A stretch of 53,960 nucleotides of DNA from RGIG1666 sp045595745 (GTDB taxonomy: Bacteria > Bacillota > Clostridia > UBA1381 > UBA9506): positions 1 to 53,960 of the forward strand of contig JAZOBB010000053.1 of NCBI GenBank assembly GCA_045595745.1. The letters run 5' to 3'. Within the stretch, counting starts at the first letter, position 1; every line of letters starts with the position of its first letter. The position numbers and the translations under genes were made by a program. The notes beneath the pieces were generated by a model. That model was not told the origin of the DNA and made no database searches. It saw only the letters and a list, made by a program, of their open reading frames with translations. Below, piece after piece: positions 1-8,420 of the stretch.

Positions 1-278
1 GGTGCTGTCATGCCCAAATATGTTATCGTTTCGCCGTAGTATTTAAAACAAAAGGATATAATTCCGTAAAATACAGAAAAAACGACTGATAAAAGCTGAC
101 CTAAAACATATCCCTTAGCGACAAAAATAAGTGCAGTAACACCGATTAATGATGAAATAAGTGTTAAAACATCTTCGCCCTTTGAAAGTATAAACGAAAC
201 TGTTATTACAATTGTGGATGTAAGCCAAAGAGCAAACTCAAATTTTGTTAAATCTTTAAACGGATTTTTAAATTTCAT
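1..278 (-). CDS. pnuC: PnuC-family nicotinamide mononucleotide/riboside transporter (5' part, runs off the left edge)
   Basis: Only the first 92 or so codons are in the window; the gene continues past base 1. The reading begins MKFKNPFKDLTKFEFALW and is followed by hydrophobic segments containing SLIGVTALIFVAKG and VFYGIISFCFKYYGE, a pattern I recognise from PnuC transporters, which import NMN or nicotinamide riboside for NAD salvage at the cytoplasmic membrane. The ATG at 278 is preceded by GGAGGTT at 287-281. It has its own leftward promoter (407-436) and a hairpin-rich leader, so it is transcribed away from the helicase gene. Family assignment is from the N-terminal part only; the substrate is not determinable. 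Confidence 0.85.
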   Translation of the reverse strand, partial: MKFKNPFKDLTKFEFALWLTSTIVITVSFILSKGEDVLTLISSLIGVTALIFVAKGYVLGQLLSVVFSVFYGIISFCFKYYGETITYLGMTA

Positions 279-299
279 ATAACCTCCAAAAAAATAACA

Positions 300-385
300 C
301 TCGCATACATATCTTCTAAGACCTAACGATATGCAAACGAATGCTTTTAACATTCAACCACCCGGTGGCAGTCGGCAATTTTTAG
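300..385 (-). promoter_or_regulatory. Hairpin-rich 5' leader of pnuC, possible cis-regulatory RNA
   Basis: On the minus strand the leader folds, by eye, into three consecutive hairpins: CCAC/GTGG at 368-358, GAATG/CATTC at 355-339, and GCATATC/GATATGT with a 14-base loop at 334-328 and 313-307. The pnuC Shine-Dalgarno follows at 287-281. pnuC genes in other bacteria are controlled by NAD+-type riboswitches or NiaR/NrtR repressors, so a cis-acting RNA is plausible. I could not match it to a known consensus. Confidence 0.35.
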
Positions 386-406
386 TTTGGTTATATATTA
401 ACATAT

Positions 407-436
407 ATTATAATGTTTTTCAATACTTTTATCCAA
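407..436 (-). promoter_or_regulatory. Sigma-A-type promoter for pnuC
   Basis: On the minus strand TTGGAT (436-431) and TATAAT (412-407) are separated by 18 bp. It lies upstream of the hairpin leader and points at pnuC. It is divergent from the promoter at 442-470. Confidence 0.6.
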
Positions 437-441
437 ATTTG

Positions 442-470
442 TTTACAAACATTAAAATTTATGGTATAAT
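442..470 (+). promoter_or_regulatory. Extended -10 sigma-A promoter upstream of the SNF2 helicase
   Basis: TTTACA (442-447) and TATAAT (465-470) are separated by 17 bp, with a TG extended -10 element at 462-463. A second TGGTATAAT occurs at 584-592, closer to the gene. The TATAAT sits at the edge of a perfect 12-bp hairpin (ATAATAAACGCA, loop TTC). Confidence 0.65.
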
Positions 471-600
471 AAACGCATTCTGCGTTTATTATATGCTCCG
501 CAGGAATTTATTGCACGTGCGAAATTTTCCTCGCACAGCTCGGAAACGCACATGTGCAATTATACCAAAATTCTTCGAATTTGTGGTATAATACAGAGCA
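455..600 (+). repeat. Promoter/hairpin cassette A (two TATAAT boxes flanking TTC-capped hairpins)
   Basis: The interval holds three inverted repeats. One is ATAATAAACGCA/TGCGTTTATTAT around a TTC loop just after the first TATAAT. The second is an imperfect stem with ATTGCAC/GTGCAAT and an inner GTGCG/CGCAC. The third is ATTATACCA-AAATTC/GAATTT-TGGTATAAT around a TTC loop, with one bulged G, whose right arm is itself the second promoter box (587-592). A similarly built element lies at 50591-50722. No convincing protein is encoded. Confidence 0.5.
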
Positions 601-625
601 CAAAAAATTTAGGTGAGGTGAGCAT

Positions 626-3600
626 ATGCCTATTCCGAGAAATACTATAAGAAAGCTTGCGAGCAGTAATACTGTATATACTCAGGGGCTTGGATATTTA
701 ACGGGAATGAGTGTAAAAAATGCCGAGGTTTTAAACTCAGAATTTGTTGATATATATCACATAAAGGGCACGGTTACTGTCGGTAGCCGTTCGTATCATC
801 CAGAGGCTGAGATTGATGACAGCGCACAGGTGATTAACAGCTTTAATTGCGATTGTGCCGACTCAGAGAAGGCGGGTGCCTGCAAGCATGTGGTGGGACT
901 GTTGCTTACCTTAGAAAATCGGTTTTTTAATAAGAATATCAGTCGCAGAGCAGATAAAGACACAGAAAAAGAACAACAGAAAGAAAAAAATGAGGCACAG
1001 GCTCTTATTAATTCTTACGCAAGAAAAACTGTAAGGAAAACTCTGGCAGAGCAAGACCCGATTTTGGTAAAATTTTTGCCTATTCTGGATTTTAGTGAGC
1101 CTGACAACCTTAAGCTGTCGTTTAAGCTGGGCAACGAGCGAATGTATGTAATAAAGGATTTATCGGCTTTTTACAGCGATATGAAAAGCGGAAATGTAAA
1201 AGAATACGGAAAATATTTTTCTTTTTTGCATGATGAATCAAACTTTTCAGAAGAGTCGCGGGCATTTTTGCGCTTTTTTATGGCACACTTTGACAGCTGC
1301 GCAAAAGCTCAGTTTGCCGTGGGTGAAATGAAGCATATGAATATAACTCCCCATATGCTGGATGAATTGATAAAGCTTTGTGGCGAAAATATTATTACAG
1401 CAGAGCAAAAGTTAGAAATTAAAAAGCACAGCCCGCAGATGTGCCTTTATATAAAAAAATCAGGCAGCTCATATGTAATGCGGCTTTCGAACAGCGATTT
1501 CGTATTGCTTAAAGGATACAGTAGGCTTTATATAATACGTGACGAAAAGCTTTATGAGTGTGACGAAAGCTTTTCATGGGCTTGTTCTGAGTTTTTGACG
1601 CAGATATGTGTAAAAGAGCAACTAAGCATTGGCGAAGATGATATGCAAGCATTTTATAATAATGTTATTGTAAGCATTTTGCCGTTTATAAACATAAGAA
1701 CGTCAGAAGATTTAGAAGGCTTTATGCCTAAGCCTTTAGAGTCTAAAATTTATTTTGACCGAGAGCGCACTGGTCGCATAACAGCAAGGCTGAAATTCAG
1801 CTATGGCGATGAAGAATATGACGCGTATGATAAAAACAGAGAGCTCAAAACGGTGGGCAACCTTCGTGCAGAGTTGCTGGTTCAAACAGTTTTGGAACGG
1901 TTTATGCAGGGCATAGAAGAAGATAGCGGATATGCCTATATATATCGTGATGATGAAAAACTATATACACTTTTAACTGATGGCATAGATATCTTGCGCA
2001 AGTACGCTGAGGTTTTTGCTACTGAAAGTTTTAAAGGAATTAAGATTAAGACTGCACCCTCTGTCGGAGTGGGAGTAAGGCTTGATTCGGATTTGTTAAG
2101 TTTGAATATTTTGCTTGACGGCTTCGAAAGACAAGAGCTTGCCGGAGTGCTTGATTCGTATAAACAACGCAAGAAGTATCACAGATTAAAAGACGGCTCG
2201 TTTATAGATTTAAAACAAGGCTCGCTATCTGAGCTTGCGTCGCTTACAGCCGGATTGCATCTTGCGGCAGAATCGCTTTCTGACGAGATAATCGCAGTTC
2301 CGAAATTTCGCGCAATGTACTTAGACCGCGTGCTTAAAGAAAGTGCTCACCTGCATTATGAACGTGGTGGCGGATTTAAAGAAATGATAATGAGCATTCG
2401 TGATTCTCAGGATACGCATTATGCTGTTCCATCGAGTCTTAAACATATCTTGCGCAATTATCAGAAGCATGGCTTCAGGTGGCTTAAAACTTTGCTAAGC
2501 TATGGATTTTGCGGAATTTTAGCGGATGACATGGGTCTTGGAAAAACTCTTGAGGTAATATCATTGCTTTTATCTGAAAAAGAGGAAAAGAGTAAAGTGT
2601 CGGCTTTGGTAGTGTGCCCGTCATCTTTGGTATTAAACTGGGATAACGAAATTAAAAAATTTGCCCCTGAGCTTTCGTCACTTGCACTAATCGGCTCGGC
2701 TGAGGAAAGGGAACAAAAACTTGAACAAATTGAGAATTATGATATTGTAATAACCTCGTATGAGCTTTTAAAAAGGGATTTAGAAAGCTACAGAAAGCAT
2801 ATTTTTGATTTTGAAATAATTGACGAAGCGCAATATATTAAAAATTTCAGAACGCAAAATGCAAAGGCGGTAAAAGCGATTTCAAGCAAAAGCCGAATAG
2901 CACTTACCGGCACACCTATTGAGAACAGCCTGGCAGAGCTATGGTCTATTTTTGACTTTTTAATGCCTGACTTTTTGTTCTCGTATGCACATTTTAAAAA
3001 GAATTATGAGTCCCCTATAATAAAAGAAAAAGATGAAGATGCTTTAAATGACTTGCGTAAGATGGTATCGCCTTTTATTTTGCGAAGATTAAAAAGCGAA
3101 GTGTTAAAAGAATTACCCGAAAAAACCGAAACGGTGGTATATGCGCAGTTCGGTCAAGAGCAGGAAAAGATATATTCGGCAAATCTTGCCGAAATGAGAG
3201 CAGAGCTTGAAGAAGCTCTTAGCGATTCGGATTTTTCGAAAAATCGTTTTCATATACTTGCTATGCTTACAAGGCTTCGCCAGCTTTGCTGTCATCCGTC
3301 TTTGGTTTATGAAAATTATAAAGACCAAAGTGCTAAATGCGAAACCTGTATGGAATTAATTGAAAACTCGATTGAATCGGGACATAAAATTCTTGTATTT
3401 TCGCAGTTTACGTCAATGCTCGACATTTTGCAGCAGGAGCTGACTGAACGAAAAATTCCGTTTTATCTTATTGAAGGAGCTACAAAGCACGAAGAAAGAG
3501 TGCGTCAGGTCGAAAGGTTTAACAACGACAACACTCCTGTGTTTTTAGTTTCGTTAAAAGCAGGCGGAACTGGTCTTAATCTTACGGGGGCAGATATTGT

Positions 3601-3838
3601 AATTCACTATGACCCATGGTGGAATTTAAGTGTTCAGAATCAGGCATCTGACCGTGCTCACAGAATAGGACAAAAAAATCATGTGCAGATATTTAAGCTT
3701 ATAGTAAAAGACAGTATTGAAGAAAAAATATTAAAACTGCAAGAGAAAAAAGCAGAACTTGCGGACAGCATTATAAAAGAGGGTGACCAACTGCTTTCGG
3801 CAATGGACAAAGATGAGATTTTAAGGTTATTTGAGTAA
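626..3838 (+). CDS. SWIM zinc finger plus SNF2-family DEAD/DEAH helicase
   Basis: A 1070-residue Swi2/Snf2-type ATPase. An N-terminal SWIM zinc finger shows C75, C77, C86 and H88 (CDC...CKH). The C-terminal half carries the two RecA-like lobes: Walker A in DDMGLGKT near residue 635, the Walker B/DEAQ box near residue 731, the QFTSML segment near 925 and DRAHRIGQ near 1008. Proteins of this layout use ATP to translocate on duplex DNA and are usually linked to chromosome maintenance or transcription-complex remodelling; the exact role in bacteria is not settled. The ATG follows AGGTGAGGTGAG. The DNA glycosylase gene starts 24 bp after the stop, suggesting co-transcription in a repair-related pair. 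Confidence 0.93.
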   Translation: MPIPRNTIRKLASSNTVYTQGLGYLTGMSVKNAEVLNSEFVDIYHIKGTVTVGSRSYHPEAEIDDSAQVINSFNCDCADSEKAGACKHVVGLLLTLENRFFNKNISRRADKDTEKEQQKEKNEAQALINSYARKTVRKTLAEQDPILVKFLPILDFSEPDNLKLSFKLGNERMYVIKDLSAFYSDMKSGNVKEYGKYFSFLHDESNFSEESRAFLRFFMAHFDSCAKAQFAVGEMKHMNITPHMLDELIKLCGENIITAEQKLEIKKHSPQMCLYIKKSGSSYVMRLSNSDFVLLKGYSRLYIIRDEKLYECDESFSWACSEFLTQICVKEQLSIGEDDMQAFYNNVIVSILPFINIRTSEDLEGFMPKPLESKIYFDRERTGRITARLKFSYGDEEYDAYDKNRELKTVGNLRAELLVQTVLERFMQGIEEDSGYAYIYRDDEKLYTLLTDGIDILRKYAEVFATESFKGIKIKTAPSVGVGVRLDSDLLSLNILLDGFERQELAGVLDSYKQRKKYHRLKDGSFIDLKQGSLSELASLTAGLHLAAESLSDEIIAVPKFRAMYLDRVLKESAHLHYERGGGFKEMIMSIRDSQDTHYAVPSSLKHILRNYQKHGFRWLKTLLSYGFCGILADDMGLGKTLEVISLLLSEKEEKSKVSALVVCPSSLVLNWDNEIKKFAPELSSLALIGSAEEREQKLEQIENYDIVITSYELLKRDLESYRKHIFDFEIIDEAQYIKNFRTQNAKAVKAISSKSRIALTGTPIENSLAELWSIFDFLMPDFLFSYAHFKKNYESPIIKEKDEDALNDLRKMVSPFILRRLKSEVLKELPEKTETVVYAQFGQEQEKIYSANLAEMRAELEEALSDSDFSKNRFHILAMLTRLRQLCCHPSLVYENYKDQSAKCETCMELIENSIESGHKILVFSQFTSMLDILQQELTERKIPFYLIEGATKHEERVRQVERFNNDNTPVFLVSLKAGGTGLNLTGADIVIHYDPWWNLSVQNQASDRAHRIGQKNHVQIFKLIVKDSIEEKILKLQEKKAELADSIIKEGDQLLSAMDKDEILRLFE

Positions 3839-3862
3839 AAAATTTAAAAGAGAGGTATTATT

Positions 3863-4363
3863 ATGCCTATTATCCATCCGTTCGGACCACTTTACGATTC
3901 GAACAGCAAAATTTTAATACTCGGTTCGTTCCCGTCCGTTAAATCGCGTGAGGAAAATTTCTTTTACGGGCATCCGCAAAATCGATTTTGGAAGGTTTTA
4001 GCAAATGTTTTAGACTGTGATGTTCCTGCTACAATCGACCAAAAACGAGCGATGCTTTTAAATAACGGGATAGCCCTTTGGGATTCACTTGCCTCGTGCG
4101 ATATAGTGGGGTCGGCTGATTCTACAATAAAAAATCCTGTGGCAAATGATTTGTCTCCTATTTTTAATGAGGCAAACATAAGGCTTTTGTGTTTTAACGG
4201 CAAAAAATCGGAAGAAATATATAATAAATATTCTAAAATTAAATATCCGGTAGAAAGTTGTTGCCTTCCTTCGACCAGTCCCGCAAATGCGGGATTCAGC
4301 CTTGAATGGCTTTCTGAGGCTTGGGGAAATGCAATTTTACCGGTTTTAAAAAATAAATTTTAA
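3863..4363 (+). CDS. DNA-deoxyinosine glycosylase (uracil-DNA glycosylase superfamily)
   Basis: A 166-residue protein with the N-terminal ILGSFPSVKSREENFFYGHP block and downstream NRFWKVL, typical of the hypoxanthine-DNA glycosylase branch of the UDG/Mug superfamily. It would excise deaminated adenine (hypoxanthine), and perhaps uracil, from DNA to start base excision repair. The C-terminal CLPSTSPANAG fits the family's second active-site loop. An AGAGAGG Shine-Dalgarno-like sequence precedes the ATG, and the gene directly follows the SNF2 helicase. Substrate is inferred from family resemblance. Confidence 0.85.
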   Translation: MPIIHPFGPLYDSNSKILILGSFPSVKSREENFFYGHPQNRFWKVLANVLDCDVPATIDQKRAMLLNNGIALWDSLASCDIVGSADSTIKNPVANDLSPIFNEANIRLLCFNGKKSEEIYNKYSKIKYPVESCCLPSTSPANAGFSLEWLSEAWGNAILPVLKNKF

Positions 4364-4380
4364 AAATTTTAAAAAAACTG

Positions 4381-4409
4381 TTTACAAATCAGTTTTAATG
4401 TGTTATAAT
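4381..4409 (+). promoter_or_regulatory. Sigma-A promoter P1 of the nifJ leader
   Basis: TTTACA (4381-4386), a 17-bp spacer and TATAAT (4404-4409), with an extended TG at 4401-4402. It begins 18 bp after the glycosylase stop. Its transcript would meet the terminator-like hairpin at 4475-4509 before reaching nifJ. A weaker second promoter may be TTGTGA (4568-4573) with TATAGT (4592-4597), spacer 18. Confidence 0.6.
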
Positions 4410-4474
4410 AATTTCCGAGTAGATATACTCATAAATTTACCTACCCCCCCTTTCATATAGTACCATAAACCGTG

Positions 4475-4509
4475 CCGGCGTTGCGATTGCAATGTCGGTA
4501 TTGTTTTTT
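4475..4509 (+). terminator. Intrinsic terminator inside the nifJ upstream region
   Basis: A 10-bp stem CCGGCGTTGC/GCAATGTCGG (two G-U pairs) with a GATT loop is followed by a T-rich run. It sits 112 bp after the glycosylase stop and about 65 bp downstream of promoter P1. It could end the upstream operon, define a short RNA of roughly 100 nt, or act as an attenuator for nifJ. Confidence 0.65.
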
Positions 4510-4664
4510 ACCCATTTTTGGCGGTTTTATAAATAAAATGGAATTTTTTTAAAATATTATTTGTAATTTGTGATAAAATATGTTACACTAATATAGTATG
4601 GGTTATCTGTACTTACTAAATTTAAGATTAAAATAATATCAAATATGACGAGGAGGACACAGAA

Positions 4665-7600
4665 ATGGCAAAAAAAATGAAAACTATGGATGGTAACTTT
4701 GCCGCTGCGCATAATGCCTATGCATTTACTGAAGTAGCGTCAATTTACCCCATTACTCCTTCATCTACAATGGCGGAATACGTAGACGAATGGAGCGCAA
4801 AAGGTCAGAAAAATATTTTTGGACAGACTGTTGATGTTTGCGAAATGCAATCAGAGGCAGGTGCAGCCGGTGCAGTTCACGGCTCTTTACAGGCCGGTGC
4901 GCTTACCACCACATTTACAGCATCTCAGGGACTACTTTTGATGATTCCGAATATGTACAAAATGGCGGGTGAGTTGTTGCCTGCAGTATTCCACGTAAGT
5001 GCACGTGCAATTGCAGCTCACGCACTTTCAATTTTTGGTGACCATCAGGACGTTATGGCTTGCCGTCAGACAGGCTTTGCTATGCTGGCATCAGGCAGCG
5101 TTCAGGAAACAATGGACTTAGGCGGTATTGCACATTTAGCTGCAATTAAAGGTCGTGTTCCGTTCCTGCATTTCTTTGATGGATTCCGTACTTCTCACGA
5201 GGTACAAAAGGTTGAGGTTATGGATTATAATGACCTTGCAAAATTAGTTGATTATGATGCAATTAAAGAATTTAAAGACAGAGCTTTAAATCCTGAGCAT
5301 CCTGTTCTTCGCGGTACTGCTCAGAACCCTGACATCTACTTCCAGGGAAGAGAAGCTTCTAATAAATATTATGAGGCGATTCCGGATATCGTTGCTGATT
5401 ATATGAAAGAAATCAGCAAAATTACCGGCCGTGAATACAAACCGTTTAATTACTACGGTGCACCTGATGCAGAACGTGTTATCGTAGCTATCGGTTCTGT
5501 ATGTGAGGCTATTGAAGAAACTGTTGATTACCTTAACGCAAAAGGCGAGAAGGTCGGTGTTATTAAGGTTCACTTATACCGTCCGTTCTCTTCAAAATAT
5601 TTCTTCGATGTACTGCCGAAAACTGTTAAGAAAATCGCAGTACTTGACAGAACAAAAGAGCCCGGCTCATTGGGTGAACCGCTTTATCTTGATATCTGCA
5701 ACCTGTTCTACGGAAAAGCAGATGCTCCGGTTATTGTTGGCGGACGTTTCGGACTTGGTTCTAAAGATACCACTCCGACTCAGATTGCTGCAGTTTACAA
5801 AAATCTTGAGGCGGATACTCCGAAAAACGGATTTACTATCGGTATCGTAGACGATGTTACAAATCTTTCTCTGCCGCTGGGCGAAAAAATCAATGCTGCT
5901 CCTGAGGGAACTACACGTTGTAAGTTCTGGGGCTTCGGCTCTGACGGTACTGTTGGTGCTAACAAAGACGCAATTAAAATTATTGGTGACAACACAGACC
6001 TTTACGCACAGGCTTACTTTGATTACGACTCTAAAAAATCGGGCGGCGTAACAATGTCTCACTTGCGTTTTGGTAAAAAACCGATTAAGTCTACCTATCT
6101 TTTGGATGAGGCTGACTACATTGCTTGCCACAAGCCTTCTTACATCTATCAGTATGAAGTATTAGAAGGACTTAAAAAAGGCGGTACTTTCTTGCTCAAC
6201 TGTGTATGGACACCTGAAGAGCTTGAAGAAAAATTACCGGGTAATGTTAAAAAATATATTGCTGAAAACGAAATTGATTTCTATATTATAAACGCTGTTG
6301 AAATCGCTTCTTCTATCGGCTTGGGCGGCAGAATCAATATGGTAACACAGGCAGCATTCTTTAAGCTTGCTAACGTTATTCCGATTGACGAGGCTGTTCC
6401 GCTGTTAAAAGATGCTATTAACCGCACCTACGGCAAAAAAGGTCAGAACATCGTTGATATGAACTGTCAGGCAGTTGACAAGGCTTTAGATGCTCTTGTT
6501 AAGATTGATGTTCCGGCAAGCTGGAAAGATGCTAAAGTAGAAGATGTTACATCTGACGGCATCCGTCCTGATTTTGTTAAGAAAATTGCAGATCCTGTAA
6601 ATGCTCAGCAAGGTAACAAATTACCTGTAAGTACATTTGTAGGCATTGAAGACGGTACCTTCGAGCAGGGAACTGCACGTTATGAAAAACGTACAATCGC
6701 AGTTAATGTTCCACAGTGGATTCCTGAAAACTGCATTCAGTGTAATCAGTGTTCTTTAGTATGTCCGCACGCAACAATCCGTCCGTTCCTTTTAACTGAG
6801 GAAGAGGCAGCTAAAGCTCCAGAGGGTATGGTTGTTAAAGATGCAAACGGACCTCAGCTTAAGGGTCTTAAATTCCGCATTCAGGTTAGCCCACGTGATT
6901 GCGCAGGCTGCGGTGTTTGTGCTCAGGTTTGTCCGGCTAAAGAAAAGGCATTGGTTATGAAGCCGGTTGACGAAATGGTAGAAAAAGAATCTGCTAACTG
7001 GGATTACACATCTGACCTTGAAATCAGAGATAATCTTATGGATAAAACAAGCATTAAGGGCTCGCAGTTTGCTCAGCCGCTCTTAGAGTTCTCGGGTGCG
7101 TGCGCAGGCTGTGGAGAAACTCCTTATATCAAGCTTATTACTCAGCTGTTCGGTGACCGTATGATGGTTGCAAACGCAACAGGTTGTACTTCAATTTGGG
7201 GCGGTAGTGCACCGAGTATGCCGTACTGCAAGAACAAAGAGGGTAAAGGTCCGGCTTGGGCTAACTCACTCTTTGAAGACAATGCAGAGTTCGGTTTAGG
7301 TATGGTTTTAGCTGTTAAAAAGGTTAGAAAGACCTTAAAAGAACGCATGGAAGAAGCAATTGAAGCTGGCATCCCCGCAAAGCTTGCTGATGCATTCAAG
7401 GCTTGGATTGCTGGCATGGATGATGCAGCAGCATCTAAAGCTGCAGCAGACGAAATTGTTGCTCTGTTAAAAGATGCTGACCTTTCATCTGATGCATTAA
7501 AAGAAATCAACGACCGCAAAGACTTCCTTGTTAAACGTTCACAGTGGGCGTTCGGTGGCGATGGTTGGGCGTACGATATCGGCTACGGCGGCTTAGACCA

Positions 7601-8183
7601 CGTTTTGGCATCGGGCGAAGATATCAATATCTTTGTTGTTGATACCGAGGTTTATTCAAATACCGGCGGTCAGTCTTCTAAATCTACACCGACTGCGGCA
7701 GTTGCAAAATTTGCGGCATCAGGTAAGAGAACTAAGAAAAAAGACCTTGGTATGATTGCTACAACCTATGGTTATGTATATGTTGCTCAGATTGCTTTAG
7801 GTGCTAATATGGCGCAAGCAATTAAAGCTATTAAAGAGGCAGAGGCTTATCCGGGTCCGTCACTTGTTATTGCTTATGCTCCGTGTATTAACCACGGTAT
7901 TAAGGCAGGTATGAACAATACCATCGGCGAAGAAAAGAAAGCTGTTGAAGCAGGCTACTGGCATCTGTGGAGATATGATCCGCAGCTCAAAGCTGACGGC
8001 AAGAATCCGTTTATTTTAGATTCAAAAGAGCCGACCGGAAGTGTTCGTGAGTTTATGGAGGGTGAAAACCGTTACCTCTTGCTCCAACGTTCGTTCCCGG
8101 CTATCGCAGAGCAGTTGTTCGATAAAGCTGAAAAAGACTTGCTCGAAAGATACGAAAACTATAAGAGAATGGCAAATAACTAA
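4665..8183 (+). CDS. nifJ: Pyruvate:ferredoxin (flavodoxin) oxidoreductase
   Basis: A single-chain 1172-residue PFOR, full length for the homodimeric class. It oxidises pyruvate with CoA to acetyl-CoA and CO2 and reduces ferredoxin in the cytoplasm. The N-terminus (FTEVASIYPITPSSTMAE) is the pyrimidine-binding domain. Two ferredoxin-like clusters appear as CIQCNQCSLVCP near residue 690 and CAGCGVCAQVCP near 746. The proximal cluster begins with CAGCGETPY near 813, and the thiamine-diphosphate motif GDGWAYDIGYGG lies near 964. The ATG follows GAGGAGGACAC. Codon use is markedly more C/G-ending than in neighbours, as expected for high expression. The downstream hydrogenase genes can consume the reduced ferredoxin. 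Confidence 0.97.
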   Translation: MAKKMKTMDGNFAAAHNAYAFTEVASIYPITPSSTMAEYVDEWSAKGQKNIFGQTVDVCEMQSEAGAAGAVHGSLQAGALTTTFTASQGLLLMIPNMYKMAGELLPAVFHVSARAIAAHALSIFGDHQDVMACRQTGFAMLASGSVQETMDLGGIAHLAAIKGRVPFLHFFDGFRTSHEVQKVEVMDYNDLAKLVDYDAIKEFKDRALNPEHPVLRGTAQNPDIYFQGREASNKYYEAIPDIVADYMKEISKITGREYKPFNYYGAPDAERVIVAIGSVCEAIEETVDYLNAKGEKVGVIKVHLYRPFSSKYFFDVLPKTVKKIAVLDRTKEPGSLGEPLYLDICNLFYGKADAPVIVGGRFGLGSKDTTPTQIAAVYKNLEADTPKNGFTIGIVDDVTNLSLPLGEKINAAPEGTTRCKFWGFGSDGTVGANKDAIKIIGDNTDLYAQAYFDYDSKKSGGVTMSHLRFGKKPIKSTYLLDEADYIACHKPSYIYQYEVLEGLKKGGTFLLNCVWTPEELEEKLPGNVKKYIAENEIDFYIINAVEIASSIGLGGRINMVTQAAFFKLANVIPIDEAVPLLKDAINRTYGKKGQNIVDMNCQAVDKALDALVKIDVPASWKDAKVEDVTSDGIRPDFVKKIADPVNAQQGNKLPVSTFVGIEDGTFEQGTARYEKRTIAVNVPQWIPENCIQCNQCSLVCPHATIRPFLLTEEEAAKAPEGMVVKDANGPQLKGLKFRIQVSPRDCAGCGVCAQVCPAKEKALVMKPVDEMVEKESANWDYTSDLEIRDNLMDKTSIKGSQFAQPLLEFSGACAGCGETPYIKLITQLFGDRMMVANATGCTSIWGGSAPSMPYCKNKEGKGPAWANSLFEDNAEFGLGMVLAVKKVRKTLKERMEEAIEAGIPAKLADAFKAWIAGMDDAAASKAAADEIVALLKDADLSSDALKEINDRKDFLVKRSQWAFGGDGWAYDIGYGGLDHVLASGEDINIFVVDTEVYSNTGGQSSKSTPTAAVAKFAASGKRTKKKDLGMIATTYGYVYVAQIALGANMAQAIKAIKEAEAYPGPSLVIAYAPCINHGIKAGMNNTIGEEKKAVEAGYWHLWRYDPQLKADGKNPFILDSKEPTGSVREFMEGENRYLLLQRSFPAIAEQLFDKAEKDLLERYENYKRMANN

Positions 8184-8193
8184 AAATAATTTG

Positions 8194-8231
8194 GTGCCGT
8201 TTGTGCATATTGCACAAACGGCACTTTTTTT
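8194..8231 (+). terminator. Strong intrinsic terminator after nifJ
   Basis: A perfect 14-bp stem GTGCCGTTTGTGCA/TGCACAAACGGCAC with loop TAT, followed by seven Ts. It separates nifJ from the hydrogenase operon. Part of the stem (8200-8213) is also perfectly complementary to 8234-8247. Confidence 0.9.
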
Positions 8232-8288
8232 ATGCAATATGCACAAAAACCATAGAGCTTTTTCTAGCTTGGGATGGATAAGTTGTAA

Positions 8289-8317
8289 TAGACAATAATT
8301 TTTTTAAATGTTATAAT
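8289..8317 (+). promoter_or_regulatory. Sigma-A promoter of the hydCBA operon
   Basis: TAGACA (8289-8294) and TATAAT (8312-8317) with a 17-bp spacer, about 100 bp upstream of the first hydrogenase gene. Confidence 0.6.
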
Positions 8318-8420
8318 TTAAGAGGGTATTTGTGTGCAAAAATGTGAAAAAATTAACAAAATGGGGTTTGCACGCGAAATCTTCGGTTATTCGAGATTAA
8401 TTATCAAGGAGGTAAATAAA

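Noticed and set aside
331..591. 86-codon open frame on the plus strand
   Set aside because: It runs through promoters and hairpins, has no ribosome binding site and has an atypical composition.
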